64,000 nucleotides of DNA from Gaiellaceae bacterium (GTDB lineage: Bacteria; Actinomycetota; Thermoleophilia; Gaiellales; Gaiellaceae), in contig BPGK01000001.1 of the NCBI GenBank assembly GCA_026002995.1, positions 1,674,001-1,738,000 on the forward strand. Direction: 5' to 3'. Numbering within the stretch: position 1 is the first letter of the stretch; every line of letters starts with the position of its first letter. The notes under the pieces were generated by a model. The model did no database searches. It was not told the origin of the DNA and saw only the letters and a list, made by a program, of their open reading frames with translations. A program made the translations under genes and the position numbers. Shown in pieces: positions 1 to 7,084 of the stretch.

Positions 1-227
1 ACCGCTCGCTGCGCGTCATCCTCGTGCGTCTGCGGGACGCCAAAGGCGGCCATCACGGCGTCCCCTGCGAACTTCTCGACGATCCCTCCGTGGAGCTCGA
101 CGCAGCGCGCCACGCGCTCGAAGAACGCGCTCACGCGCCGGCGCACGACCTCCGGATCGGCCGCGGCCACGAGCCCCGTCGAGTCGACGAGGTCGACGAA
201 GAGGACGGTTGCGAGCTTCCGCTCCAT
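1..227 (-). CDS. Class III adenylate/guanylate cyclase, N-terminal part (gene runs off the window)
   Basis: Only the first 75 codons are inside the window; the gene continues leftwards. The peptide starts MERKLATVLFVDLVDST and later has KFAGDAVMAAFG, the two metal-binding segments of class III nucleotide cyclase catalytic domains (Asp12 and Asp56 would be the metal ligands). Such a domain makes cyclic AMP or GMP in the cytoplasm. A cyclase domain at the extreme N-terminus is typical of actinobacterial proteins that carry an ATPase/TPR region behind it, but that part cannot be seen. The ATG is preceded by a -10-like TACACT six bases upstream, suggesting a leaderless transcript. It diverges from the phosphohexomutase gene. 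Confidence 0.85.
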   Translation of the reverse strand, partial: MERKLATVLFVDLVDSTGLVAAADPEVVRRRVSAFFERVARCVELHGGIVEKFAGDAVMAAFGVPQTHEDDAQRA

Positions 228-233
228 CGGTCA

Positions 234-239
234 AGTGTA
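234..239 (-). promoter_or_regulatory. -10 element of a leaderless promoter (cyclase gene)
   Basis: TACACT on the minus strand, followed by exactly six bases and the ATG of the cyclase gene. Transcription would start at or within a base of the start codon. The same hexamer and spacing precede rel and pdxS. Confidence 0.5.
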
Positions 240-274
240 GAAACGTGGATCCCCAGGCCCGTCGTCCCGTCGCG

Positions 275-280
275 TAGCAT
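275..280 (+). promoter_or_regulatory. -10 element of a leaderless promoter (phosphohexomutase gene)
   Basis: TAGCAT followed by seven bases and the GTG start of the phosphohexomutase gene. No Shine-Dalgarno sequence lies in between, which fits a leaderless transcript. It is about 35 bp from the divergent -10 of the cyclase gene. Confidence 0.45.
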
Positions 281-287
281 CGGCGCT

Positions 288-1637
288 GTGCTCGAGCCGT
301 CCGTGTTCAAGGCGTACGACGTCCGCGGGATCTACCCCACCGAGCTCGACGAGGAGGGCGCGTACCGGATCGGCCGCGCGACGGTCGAGCACTTCGAGCC
401 GCGCTCGATCGCCGTCGGCCGCGACATGCGCCTCTCCTCGCCGGCGATGGCGCAGGCGGTGATCGAGGGCGCCGCCGACGGCGGGGCGGACGTCGTGGAC
501 ATCGGCCTCGTCGGAACGGAGATGCTCTACCACGCCGTCGCCTCGCTCGAGCTCGAGGGCGGCATCTGCGTGACGGCCTCCCACAACCCGGCCGCGTACA
601 CGGGCATGAAGATCGTGCGCCGGGGAGCGCTGCCGGTCGGCGGCGACTCCGGCCTCGGCGACATCCGGACGCGCGCGCTCGCGGAGCTCGGCCCTCCCGC
701 TTCCGCTCGCGGGACGATCCGGGAGGCCGACGTCTGGCCGAGCTTCATCGAGAAGGTGCTCTCATTCGTCGACCCGTCCGCGATCCGGCCGCTGCGGGTC
801 GTCGTCGACGCCGCGAACGGGATGGCCGGGGTGATGCTGCCGCCGATCCTCGAGCGGCTGCCGCAGCTCGACGTCAGGCGCTACTTCTTCGAGCCCGACG
901 GGAGCTTCCCGAACCACGAGCCAAACCCGCTCCTTCCCGAGAACCGCGAGTTCATCGTCCGCGCGACGCGCGAGGAGGGCGCCGACCTCGGCGTCGCGTT
1001 CGACGGCGACGCCGACCGCTGCTTCTTCGTCGACGACGCGGGCGAATTCGTCCCCGGCGACTTCGTCACCGCGCTGCTGGCTGAAGCGATGCTCGAGCGG
1101 GAGCCGGGCGGGAAGGTCGTCTACGACGTTCGGGCGAGCTGGGCCGTGCCCGAGACGATCGAGCGGGCGGGCGGCGTTCCCCTCGTCAACCGCGTCGGGC
1201 ACGCCTTCATCAAGCACCGCATGCGCAAGGAGGACGCGGTCTTCGCCGGCGAGGTCTCGGCGCACTACTACTTCCGCGACTTCTCGTACGCGGACTCTGG
1301 CGTCATCCCGTTCCTCCTCATGCTCGAGCTCCTCTCCCGGCGCGGGGAGAGGCTCTCGTCGATCCTCGAGCCCTACCGCTCGCGCTTCTTCCTCACCGGC
1401 GAGATCAACACGCCGGTCGCCGACGTGCCGCTCACGCTCCAGGAGCTCAAGGAGCGCTACGCCGCCAAGGGCGGACGGATCTCCCATCTCGACGGCCTCT
1501 CCGTCGACTTCGACGACTGGCACTTCAACGCACGCCCGTCGAACACCGAGCCGCTCCTCCGACTCAACCTCGAGGCGCTCTCCCCCGAGCTCATGGAGCG
1601 CAAACGAGACGAGGTGCTCGCGCTCATCCGCTCCTGA
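288..1637 (+). CDS. manB: Phosphomannomutase/phosphoglucomutase
   Basis: Alpha-D-phosphohexomutase of 449 aa, interconverting hexose-6-phosphate and hexose-1-phosphate for glycan precursor supply. The family landmarks are present in order: FKAYDVRG near residue 7, the catalytic phosphoserine loop TASHNP (Ser98), the Mg2+ loop DGDADR (239-244), the sugar-binding GEVSAHYYF segment and the C-terminal phosphate-binding RPSNTEPLLRL. I chose GTG at 288 because FKAYDVRG is always near the N-terminus, although the frame is open back to position 24. PMM versus PGM specificity cannot be decided from sequence; the GEVSA(H/N) type is common in dual-specificity ManB/AlgC enzymes. Confidence 0.93.
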   Translation: MLEPSVFKAYDVRGIYPTELDEEGAYRIGRATVEHFEPRSIAVGRDMRLSSPAMAQAVIEGAADGGADVVDIGLVGTEMLYHAVASLELEGGICVTASHNPAAYTGMKIVRRGALPVGGDSGLGDIRTRALAELGPPASARGTIREADVWPSFIEKVLSFVDPSAIRPLRVVVDAANGMAGVMLPPILERLPQLDVRRYFFEPDGSFPNHEPNPLLPENREFIVRATREEGADLGVAFDGDADRCFFVDDAGEFVPGDFVTALLAEAMLEREPGGKVVYDVRASWAVPETIERAGGVPLVNRVGHAFIKHRMRKEDAVFAGEVSAHYYFRDFSYADSGVIPFLLMLELLSRRGERLSSILEPYRSRFFLTGEINTPVADVPLTLQELKERYAAKGGRISHLDGLSVDFDDWHFNARPSNTEPLLRLNLEALSPELMERKRDEVLALIRS

Positions 1638-1697
1638 GCGACGCGCCGACAGGGGCTCGCTAGCATCGCGTGAGCCGAGCACGCTTGGAGGATGACG

Positions 1698-2003
1698 ATG
1701 CCGACACTGCTGCAGATCGACTTCCCGCTCTCCGGCCCCTGGGGAGAGGAGATGGCCGAGGCGTTCGCCGACCTCGCGCGCCTCATCGCCGACACTCCGG
1801 GGCTTCGCTGGAAGGTGTGGACCGAGAACGAGGCGACGGGAGAGAGCGGTGGCATCTACCTCTTCGACGACGAGGCGTCTGCGCGCGCCTACCTCGACGA
1901 GCACACACGCCGACTCGAGGGCTTCGGGATCACCGGCATCCGGGCGCGCATCTTCGACGTCAACGAGCCGCTCACCGCGATCACGCGCGGCCCGCTCTCG
2001 TGA
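1698..2003 (+). CDS. YdhR-like small monooxygenase-fold protein
   Basis: A 101-aa protein starting MPTLLQIDFPLSGPW, matching the YdhR family of small dimeric alpha/beta-barrel (ABM-like) proteins called putative monooxygenases; the true substrate is unknown. An ATG at 1692 is also in frame, but GGAGG at 1687-1691 is six bases from the ATG at 1698 and touches the one at 1692, so I prefer 1698. A TAGCAT hexamer at 1659-1664 could be its -10. The stop overlaps the GTG of the thioesterase gene, so translation is probably coupled. Confidence 0.8.
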   Translation: MPTLLQIDFPLSGPWGEEMAEAFADLARLIADTPGLRWKVWTENEATGESGGIYLFDDEASARAYLDEHTRRLEGFGITGIRARIFDVNEPLTAITRGPLS

Positions 2004-2488
2004 GCGTGGAGCCGCCCGCTCCGAGCGTCGCGATCGAAGCCCCGGAGCTCGGCCGCGTCACCTCGCGCAGGCCACCGTTCAAGTACTCGGCGCTCTCGCG
2101 GGTGTGGTTCTCGGACACTGACGCCCAGGGCGTCGTCTACTACGGCCGCTACCTCCCGTACTTCGACCACGCGCGCACCGAGTACCACCGCCACCTCGGC
2201 GGCCCGCCGATCGAGGGCGCCGAGTTCGTCATGCGCGCTCTCGAGGTCGAGTACCACGCCCCCGCCCGCTTCGACGACCTGATCGAGTCCTTCGTGCGCG
2301 TTCGGCGCATCGGCAGGACGAGCGTGACCTACGAGTGCGCCGCGTACAGGCTCCCCGACGACACGCTGATGGTCACCGCGAGCCAGACCCTCGTGCTCGT
2401 CGAGCTCGGCACGCGACGGCCCACGCCGGTGCCCGACGCGCTGCGCGAGCGGGTGCGGGCCTTCGAGGGTGCCGATCTCGAGGAGTGA
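2000..2488 (+). CDS. Acyl-CoA thioesterase, hotdog fold (YbgC/4HBT type)
   Basis: A 162-aa protein with the hotdog thioesterase signature VWFSDTDAQGVVYYGRYLPYFDHAR, in which the Asp of FSDTDAQG and the following G-V-V-Y-Y helix form the 4-hydroxybenzoyl-CoA thioesterase-type active site. It should hydrolyse a short-chain or aromatic acyl-CoA in the cytoplasm. GTG at 2000 overlaps the preceding TGA (GTGA); a GTG two codons later is an alternative. The first 30 residues before the hotdog core are Pro/Ala-rich and not diagnostic. Confidence 0.85.
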   Translation: MSVEPPAPSVAIEAPELGRVTSRRPPFKYSALSRVWFSDTDAQGVVYYGRYLPYFDHARTEYHRHLGGPPIEGAEFVMRALEVEYHAPARFDDLIESFVRVRRIGRTSVTYECAAYRLPDDTLMVTASQTLVLVELGTRRPTPVPDALRERVRAFEGADLEE

Positions 2489-2826
2489 GCACCGAGACGC
2501 TCGAGCGGCTCGACGCGCTCCTCGCCGAAGCCGGCGAGGCGGACGACGCGTTGCGCGCCGTCGTCGAGTTGCTCGCGAGCGAGCCCGAGATCGAGTGGGC
2601 GGGGATTGCGTTCCTGGAAGAGGGTGAGCTCGTGCTCGGACCGGCCGCTGGCGTGCCGGACGAGACCGCGCGTCAGAGCGCGGTCGTCGCCTTCCACGGC
2701 GAGCCGGTCGGCGAGCTCCGCATCGACGGACGGACGGACGCTGTCTTCCTGGAGCAGGTCGCCGCTCGGATCGCCGAGCTCGTCCTCGTCGGCTGGGACA
2801 CGCGCGGGGAGGCTTGGGAGCCGTAG
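2485..2826 (+). CDS. Small GAF-like domain protein
   Basis: A 113-aa protein (starts VSTETLERLDALL) with an acidic helix followed by a short alpha/beta pattern (IEWAGIAFLEEGELVLGPAAG ... VVAFHGEPVGELRIDG) and an amphipathic C-terminal helix, as in a stand-alone GAF domain of the type that binds a small ligand. No catalytic residues are visible. Its GTG overlaps the thioesterase stop (GTGA), making a three-gene translationally coupled operon with the YdhR-like and thioesterase genes. GAF assignment rests on residue pattern only. Confidence 0.6.
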   Translation: MSTETLERLDALLAEAGEADDALRAVVELLASEPEIEWAGIAFLEEGELVLGPAAGVPDETARQSAVVAFHGEPVGELRIDGRTDAVFLEQVAARIAELVLVGWDTRGEAWEP

Positions 2827-2979
2827 GCGGACCGCGCGCCCGCCCGAGGCAGGCGCGCGGCTCCCCTCCCCTCCCCTCCTCTCGTTGTAGTGACCCCTCC
2901 GGGGGATGCAATCCCTCGTTCGAGGTACCCCTGCCGAAACGGGGGATGTCCCCCATTCGAGGGAGGCGCGGGATCCAGC

Positions 2980-3010
2980 GCGGGGCCGGGCGGCGCTGCC
3001 CCGGCCCCGC
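2980..3010 (-). terminator. Strong GC hairpin downstream of the exported helical-repeat gene
   Basis: GCGGGGCCGGG / CCCGGCCCCGC, 11 bp of perfect stem with a 9-nt loop, 15 bp past the stop codon at 3026. There is no U-tract, so it may act as an actinobacterial-type hairpin terminator. The remaining 2827-2979 gap carries two imperfect GGGGGATG-containing repeats and no gene. Confidence 0.5.
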
Positions 3011-3025
3011 GGGCCTCGAGACGAG

Positions 3026-3733
3026 TCAGTCGCCCGGTCGGTCTCCGTGCCAGGGGCGACCGCGGAATCCGGGCCAAGCCTCGCGCCAGCGGCCGAAGCC
3101 GGGAGGTCGGAGCTCGCCGTTCACGAGCGCGCTGACACGGTCGCTCACGCGCTCTTTCGCCTCCGCCCCCTGCTCCTCGGTCAGCCGCCCGTCGGCGACC
3201 GCCTCGTCGATCTTCGACTCGACATCGCGCACGAGCGCGGCGACGAGACCGTCCACGGACTTCCCTTCCTCCTTCGCGACGTCCGCCAGCGTCGCGCCCT
3301 GCGCGAGTCGTGAGCGGAGCTCCGCCTCGCTCAGCCCGAGGAACGTGACGGCAGTCGCGAGGTGCTCTCGGCCGCGGTGACCGAAGCGCAGGCCGAAGCC
3401 GAAGCCCTTGTGGCCGAAGCCCCCGAAGAAGGGGAGCTCGGCGGAGCGGATCCGCTCCTTCAGGGCTGCCCCCTGCTCCTCGCTGAGGCGGCCCGCCTCC
3501 ACCGCCTCGTCGATCCGGTTCTCGAGCGCCCGCTTCAACGCGCTCGAGAGCGCAGAGGGCTCGACTCCGAGCTGCCGGGCGGCGTCATCGATCACGGCCT
3601 TGCTCTCGTCGCTCGGCGAGAACGCCCTCGAGGCGGCGATCGCCCCGGTTGCCCCGATGGCGATCAGCGCTGCGATCGCGGCTATGGCGCCGGCGACGAG
3701 CTTGAAACGTGCCGTTGGGTGTCTCGTATCCAT
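3026..3733 (-). CDS. Exported or membrane-anchored protein with two helical repeats
   Basis: A 235-aa protein with a basic N-terminus, one hydrophobic segment (about residues 12-33, ending GAIAAS) that can be a signal peptide or anchor, then two related helical modules, each ending in a motif like (I/V)DEAV..GRL(S/T)EEQGA..KER (around residues 75-95 and 175-200). Between them is a Gly/Phe-rich stretch (FFGGFGHKGFGFGLRFGH). I know similar actinobacterial proteins only as uncharacterised. It lies downstream of the kinase in the same orientation but has its own promoter with the phased CTYAG operator, so it is likely part of the response regulator's regulon. Confidence 0.75.
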   Translation of the reverse strand: MDTRHPTARFKLVAGAIAAIAALIAIGATGAIAASRAFSPSDESKAVIDDAARQLGVEPSALSSALKRALENRIDEAVEAGRLSEEQGAALKERIRSAELPFFGGFGHKGFGFGLRFGHRGREHLATAVTFLGLSEAELRSRLAQGATLADVAKEEGKSVDGLVAALVRDVESKIDEAVADGRLTEEQGAEAKERVSDRVSALVNGELRPPGFGRWREAWPGFRGRPWHGDRPGD

Positions 3734-3739
3734 GGCCGA

Positions 3740-3782
3740 ATCACACCACGGCTACCTGAGACGAGTCTGAGAGCCTCCTAAG
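3740..3782 (-). promoter_or_regulatory. Phased response-regulator operator plus -10 for the exported helical-repeat gene
   Basis: On the minus strand three heptamers CTTAGGA, CTCAGAC and CTCAGGT start every 11 bp (plus-strand 3776-3782, 3765-3771, 3754-3760). Eight bases after the last one is TGTGAT (3740-3745), then six bases and the ATG at 3733. The repeats cover the -35 position, as in PhoB/OmpR-type activated promoters. The same layout precedes the htrA-like gene. Confidence 0.65.
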
Positions 3783-3808
3783 ATCTCCCTCGCTGACGAC
3801 CGGCACCG

Positions 3809-5167
3809 TCAGCTCGGAGCGACGACGAGCGGCGCTTCGCGGAAGGTGATGGTGAAAACCGTGCCGCCGTCGGTGGCACGCTCGGCGTGCACCGTTCCCC
3901 CGTGGGACTCCGCCACCTGGCGGACGATCGCGAGCCCGAGCCCCGACCCCGGGAGCCCACGGGCGGAGCGCGCGCGGTAGAAGCGGTCGAAGATGTACGG
4001 GAGATCCTCGTCGGCGATGCCGGGCCCGTGATCGCGGACCCTGACCGTGCCGCCGCGTACCTCCACCTCGACCGGCGCCGCGTCGGGGCTCCACTTCGCC
4101 GCGTTGTCGAGGAGGTTCCCCACCGCCCGCTCGACGGCGGTCGGGACCCCGAGGACGTACGACTCCGCGAGCTCGGTCGAGAACGACACGTTCGGGCGGT
4201 TGCGTCGGGCGCGCTCGACGGCTTCGGCGACGACGAGGTCGAGGCGCATCGTCTCGGGCTCCGCTGTCTGTTGCTCGGCGCGCGCGAGCTCGATGAGCTC
4301 GGAGATCAGGGTCGTCATCTCCCCGAGCTGCTCGACCACGTCCGAGAGGAGTCGGCCCCGCTCCTCGGCCGGCAGCGCTCGGTCGCTCGCCAGTACCTCG
4401 ATGTTGGTGCGCAGGCTCGTGAGCGGCGTCCGCAGCTCGTGAGAGGCGTCGGCGACGAGCTGTCGCTGCGCGCGGGTCGACTCCTCGAGCGCCTCGAGCA
4501 TCGTGTTGAAGCTCGCCGCGAGCCTGCTCAGCTCGTCGCTCCCCGTGACCTCGATCCGCTCGGAGAGGTCACGGGTCGCCGTCACCCGCTCCGCCGCCTG
4601 CGTCAGACGCCGCACCGGCGCGAGCGCGGCGCCGGAGACGACGAGCCCGAGGAGAGCGGCGAAGGCGACTCCGCCCGCCGCGATGACGAGGAGGAAGAGC
4701 CCGAGCCGCTCGAGCGACGCATCGACCTCGCTGAGCGGACGTGCGACTTGGACGGCGGCATCCGGGCCGTACGCAAATGCGAGCACCCGCACGTGCTCGC
4801 CGTCGACGCGCACGTCACTCCACGAGGTGCCCTCGACCCCGCCGCGTGCGAGGGCGAGCACGTCCTCTCCCACGGGAAGTCGCGTCTGCTGGCGCGGCGG
4901 GACGAGGACGCTCCCGTCGGCCCTGACGAGCTGGACGTACCCGCGTGCCTCGCCGAACTCGGGACGCACCGCGAGGTACTGCGCGCCGCCGATCGTGTAG
5001 ATGCCGAGGGGACGAGCGGCGATCTCGGAGGCGCGCCGCTCGAGTGCCTCGTCGACGGGCGCGCGGAGCTCCGCGCGTGCGATCACGTAGACGAGCGCGG
5101 AGGCGACGACGACGGCGAGCGCGACGGCGATCGCCGACGCGACGGCGATGCGCGCGCGGAAGCTCAT
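3809..5167 (-). CDS. Sensor histidine kinase, MprB/BaeS-like
   Basis: A 452-aa inner-membrane kinase: first transmembrane segment at about residues 7-29, an extracytoplasmic sensor region of about 130 residues, a second membrane segment near 165-190, a HAMP linker ([13 protein letters not shown]), a HisKA domain with the phosphorylated His in [13 protein letters not shown], and an HATPase domain with N ([10 protein letters not shown]), G1 (VRDHGPGI) and G2 (GSGLGLAIV) boxes. The ATG at 5167 overlaps the response-regulator stop (ATGA). The pairing with an OmpR-type regulator and an adjacent HtrA-like protease matches mycobacterial mprA-mprB-pepD, which responds to envelope stress; that role is inferred from synteny. 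Confidence 0.92.
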   Translation of the reverse strand: MSFRARIAVASAIAVALAVVVASALVYVIARAELRAPVDEALERRASEIAARPLGIYTIGGAQYLAVRPEFGEARGYVQLVRADGSVLVPPRQQTRLPVGEDVLALARGGVEGTSWSDVRVDGEHVRVLAFAYGPDAAVQVARPLSEVDASLERLGLFLLVIAAGGVAFAALLGLVVSGAALAPVRRLTQAAERVTATRDLSERIEVTGSDELSRLAASFNTMLEALEESTRAQRQLVADASHELRTPLTSLRTNIEVLASDRALPAEERGRLLSDVVEQLGEMTTLISELIELARAEQQTAEPETMRLDLVVAEAVERARRNRPNVSFSTELAESYVLGVPTAVERAVGNLLDNAAKWSPDAAPVEVEVRGGTVRVRDHGPGIADEDLPYIFDRFYRARSARGLPGSGLGLAIVRQVAESHGGTVHAERATDGGTVFTITFREAPLVVAPS

Positions 5168-5847
5168 CCCTCGCGCAGCGCGTAGCCGACCCCGCGCACG
5201 GTGTGGATGAGGCGGCTCTTCCCGCCCGCCTCCGTCTTCCGGCGCAGGTAGCCGATGTAGACGTCGAGGGAGTTCGAGCTCGGCCCGAAGTCGTACCCCC
5301 ATACGCGCTCGAAGATGAGCGAGCGCGTGAGCACTTGCCGCGGGTTGCGCAGGAAGAGCTCGAGGAGCGCGAACTCGGTCCGGGTGAGCTCGATCCGGTC
5401 TCCGGCGCGGGCGACCTCGCGCGTGCCGGGATCGAGCTCGAGGTCCGCGAAGCGCAGCACCTCGCTCCCCGTGTCGACGCCGTTGCCTGCACGCCGCAGG
5501 AGCGCCCGCACACGGGCGAGGAGCTCCTGGAGCGCGAACGGCTTCGGCAGGTAGTCGTCTGCCCCGGCGTCGAGACCGGCGACGCGGCTATCTACCTCGG
5601 CACGGGCAGTGAGCATGAGGATGGGGACGCCGACTCCGTCCGCGCGCAGCCTCCTGCACACCTCGAGCCCATCGACGCCGGGCAGGAGGACGTCGAGGAC
5701 GACGAGGTCCGGCAGCGCCTCCTGGCGTAGCCGGGCGAGCGCCTGCTCTCCGTCCACCGCGAGCTCGACGCGATAGCCCTCGAGCTCGAGTGCGCGGCGC
5801 AGCGACTCGCGCACCGCGCGCTCGTCGTCGACGACGAGGATGTCCAT
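5164..5847 (-). CDS. OmpR/PhoB-family response regulator, MprA-like
   Basis: A 227-aa two-domain regulator. The receiver has the acidic pair VVDDE, the phosphorylatable Asp in [10 protein letters not shown] and the conserved Lys in YLPKPF; the C-terminal winged helix has the usual [15 protein letters not shown] and [12 protein letters not shown] ... [11 protein letters not shown] elements. The start has a CAGAAT hexamer six bases upstream, consistent with leaderless mRNA. OmpR-type dimers bind heptamer direct repeats with 11-bp spacing; exactly such repeats occur in the intergenic region shared with htrA and upstream of the exported helical-repeat gene, so autoregulation and control of both neighbours are likely. 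Confidence 0.93.
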   Translation of the reverse strand: MDILVVDDERAVRESLRRALELEGYRVELAVDGEQALARLRQEALPDLVVLDVLLPGVDGLEVCRRLRADGVGVPILMLTARAEVDSRVAGLDAGADDYLPKPFALQELLARVRALLRRAGNGVDTGSEVLRFADLELDPGTREVARAGDRIELTRTEFALLELFLRNPRQVLTRSLIFERVWGYDFGPSSNSLDVYIGYLRRKTEAGGKSRLIHTVRGVGYALREG

Positions 5848-5853
5848 GCGCCC

Positions 5854-5859
5854 ATTCTG
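5854..5859 (-). promoter_or_regulatory. -10 element of a leaderless promoter (response regulator)
   Basis: CAGAAT on the minus strand, six bases before the ATG at 5847. The phased operator at 5888-5927 lies just upstream of its -35 position, so the regulator could control its own gene. Confidence 0.45.
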
Positions 5860-5887
5860 CGACCTCGATCGCGCCCCACGCCGGAGT

Positions 5888-5941
5888 CTTAGCGACTTCT
5901 TAGCGGCGTCTCAGCGCTCGCTTAGCCGTCGCGGGTCAGAT
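5888..5941 (+). promoter_or_regulatory. Four phased CTYAG heptamers plus -10 for the htrA-like gene
   Basis: CTTAGCG, CTTAGCG, CTCAGCG and CTTAGCC begin at 5888, 5899, 5910 and 5921, exactly 11 bp apart with 4-bp spacers. Eight bases after the last repeat lies TCAGAT (5936-5941), a plausible -10 with the repeats taking the -35 place. The transcript would have a leader of about 20 nt with a GGAAAGG ribosome site. Confidence 0.7.
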
Positions 5942-5968
5942 GGTCGGCGGCTCACGGAAAGGATGCAC

Positions 5969-7060
5969 ATGACTGCTCTTCGCTCTCCTCTCGTGCTCGC
6001 TTCGCTCGGCGTCGCGCTCGCGCTCGGGGCAGGAACAGGCGCCACGACGTACGCCCTCCTCGCCGACCGCGCGACGGCCGTCGTCCGCGAGGTGGCGGCC
6101 TCCGCGACGGAGCCCGTCGCGCAGTCGGCTGCGCTCTCGATCGGCGAGCTCTACGAGCGCGCCGCCCCGTCCGTCGTGGAGATCGCCGTCGGCGGCGTCG
6201 GGGCGACGCTCGGCGAGCCGCAGCGCGGCGCGGTCGGGTCCGGGTTCGTCTTCGACCGGGAGGGCCACATCGTGACGAACGAGCACGTCGTCGACGGAGG
6301 CGGCGCCATCTCCGTGCTCTTCTCCGACGGCACGAGGGCCTCGGCCGAGCTCGTCGGGAGCGACCGCTCGACTGACCTCGCGGTCCTCGACGTGGATGTC
6401 CCGGAAGAAAAGCTCCGACCTCTCACGCTCGCCGACTCGAGCGCCGTGGAGGTCGGCGATCCCGTCGTCGCGCTCGGCAGCCCGTTCGGGCTCGAGGGCA
6501 CGATCACGCGCGGAATCGTGAGCGCGCTCCACCGCCAGATGACGGCGCCGAACGGGTTCACGATCAACGACGCGATCCAGACCGACGCGGCGATCAACCA
6601 TGGCAACTCCGGCGGGCCGCTGCTCGACGACCGCGGACGCGTGATCGGCGTCGCAGCGCAGATCGAGAGCGACTCCGGCGGCAACGACGGAGTCGGCTTC
6701 GCCATCCCCTCGAACACCGTCCGCACGATCGTGCGTGAGCTCGTCGAGAGCGGGCACGTCGAGCACGCCTACCTCGGGGTCGGGCTTGTGGAGACGGACG
6801 CCGGCCTGGCGATCACCGAGGTTCGTCCCGGCAGTCCCGCCGACCGAGCGGGGCTCCGCGCGGCGACCGGAGCGAGCGCGGACGGGACGCCGACCGGTGG
6901 GGACGTCATCGTCGCCTTCGACGGCACGCCGGTTACGACGACCGCCGAGCTCCAGCGGGCCGTCGACGCGAAGCGGCCGGGCGACGTCGTCTCGCTCACC
7001 GTGCTCCGAGACGGGCGCCGCGTGCAGGTTCGCGCCACCCTCGGCGTGAGGGACTCGTAG
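5969..7060 (+). CDS. HtrA/DegP-like membrane-anchored serine protease, PepD-like
   Basis: A 363-aa S1C protease: N-terminal hydrophobic anchor (about residues 7-25), a short linker, a trypsin-like domain with the triad His (IVTNEHVV), Asp (DRSTDLAVLDV) and Ser (NHGNSGGPLL), and one C-terminal PDZ domain (AYLGVGL ... GDVIVAFDG). It should degrade or chaperone misfolded extracytoplasmic proteins. An ATG at 5963 is also in frame, but GGAAAGG at 5956-5962 is properly spaced only for the ATG at 5969. Divergent from the response regulator through a shared operator. A decayed copy of its N-terminal coding region lies at 53405-53569. Confidence 0.93.
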   Translation: MTALRSPLVLASLGVALALGAGTGATTYALLADRATAVVREVAASATEPVAQSAALSIGELYERAAPSVVEIAVGGVGATLGEPQRGAVGSGFVFDREGHIVTNEHVVDGGGAISVLFSDGTRASAELVGSDRSTDLAVLDVDVPEEKLRPLTLADSSAVEVGDPVVALGSPFGLEGTITRGIVSALHRQMTAPNGFTINDAIQTDAAINHGNSGGPLLDDRGRVIGVAAQIESDSGGNDGVGFAIPSNTVRTIVRELVESGHVEHAYLGVGLVETDAGLAITEVRPGSPADRAGLRAATGASADGTPTGGDVIVAFDGTPVTTTAELQRAVDAKRPGDVVSLTVLRDGRRVQVRATLGVRDS

Positions 7061-7084
7061 CGTGCTGGAGGCGGCAGCCGCGCG

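Noticed and set aside
1670-2488. A single 272-aa protein from 1670 to 2488
   Set aside because: The upstream part overlaps the YdhR-like gene in another frame and is low-complexity; the thioesterase starts at 2000.
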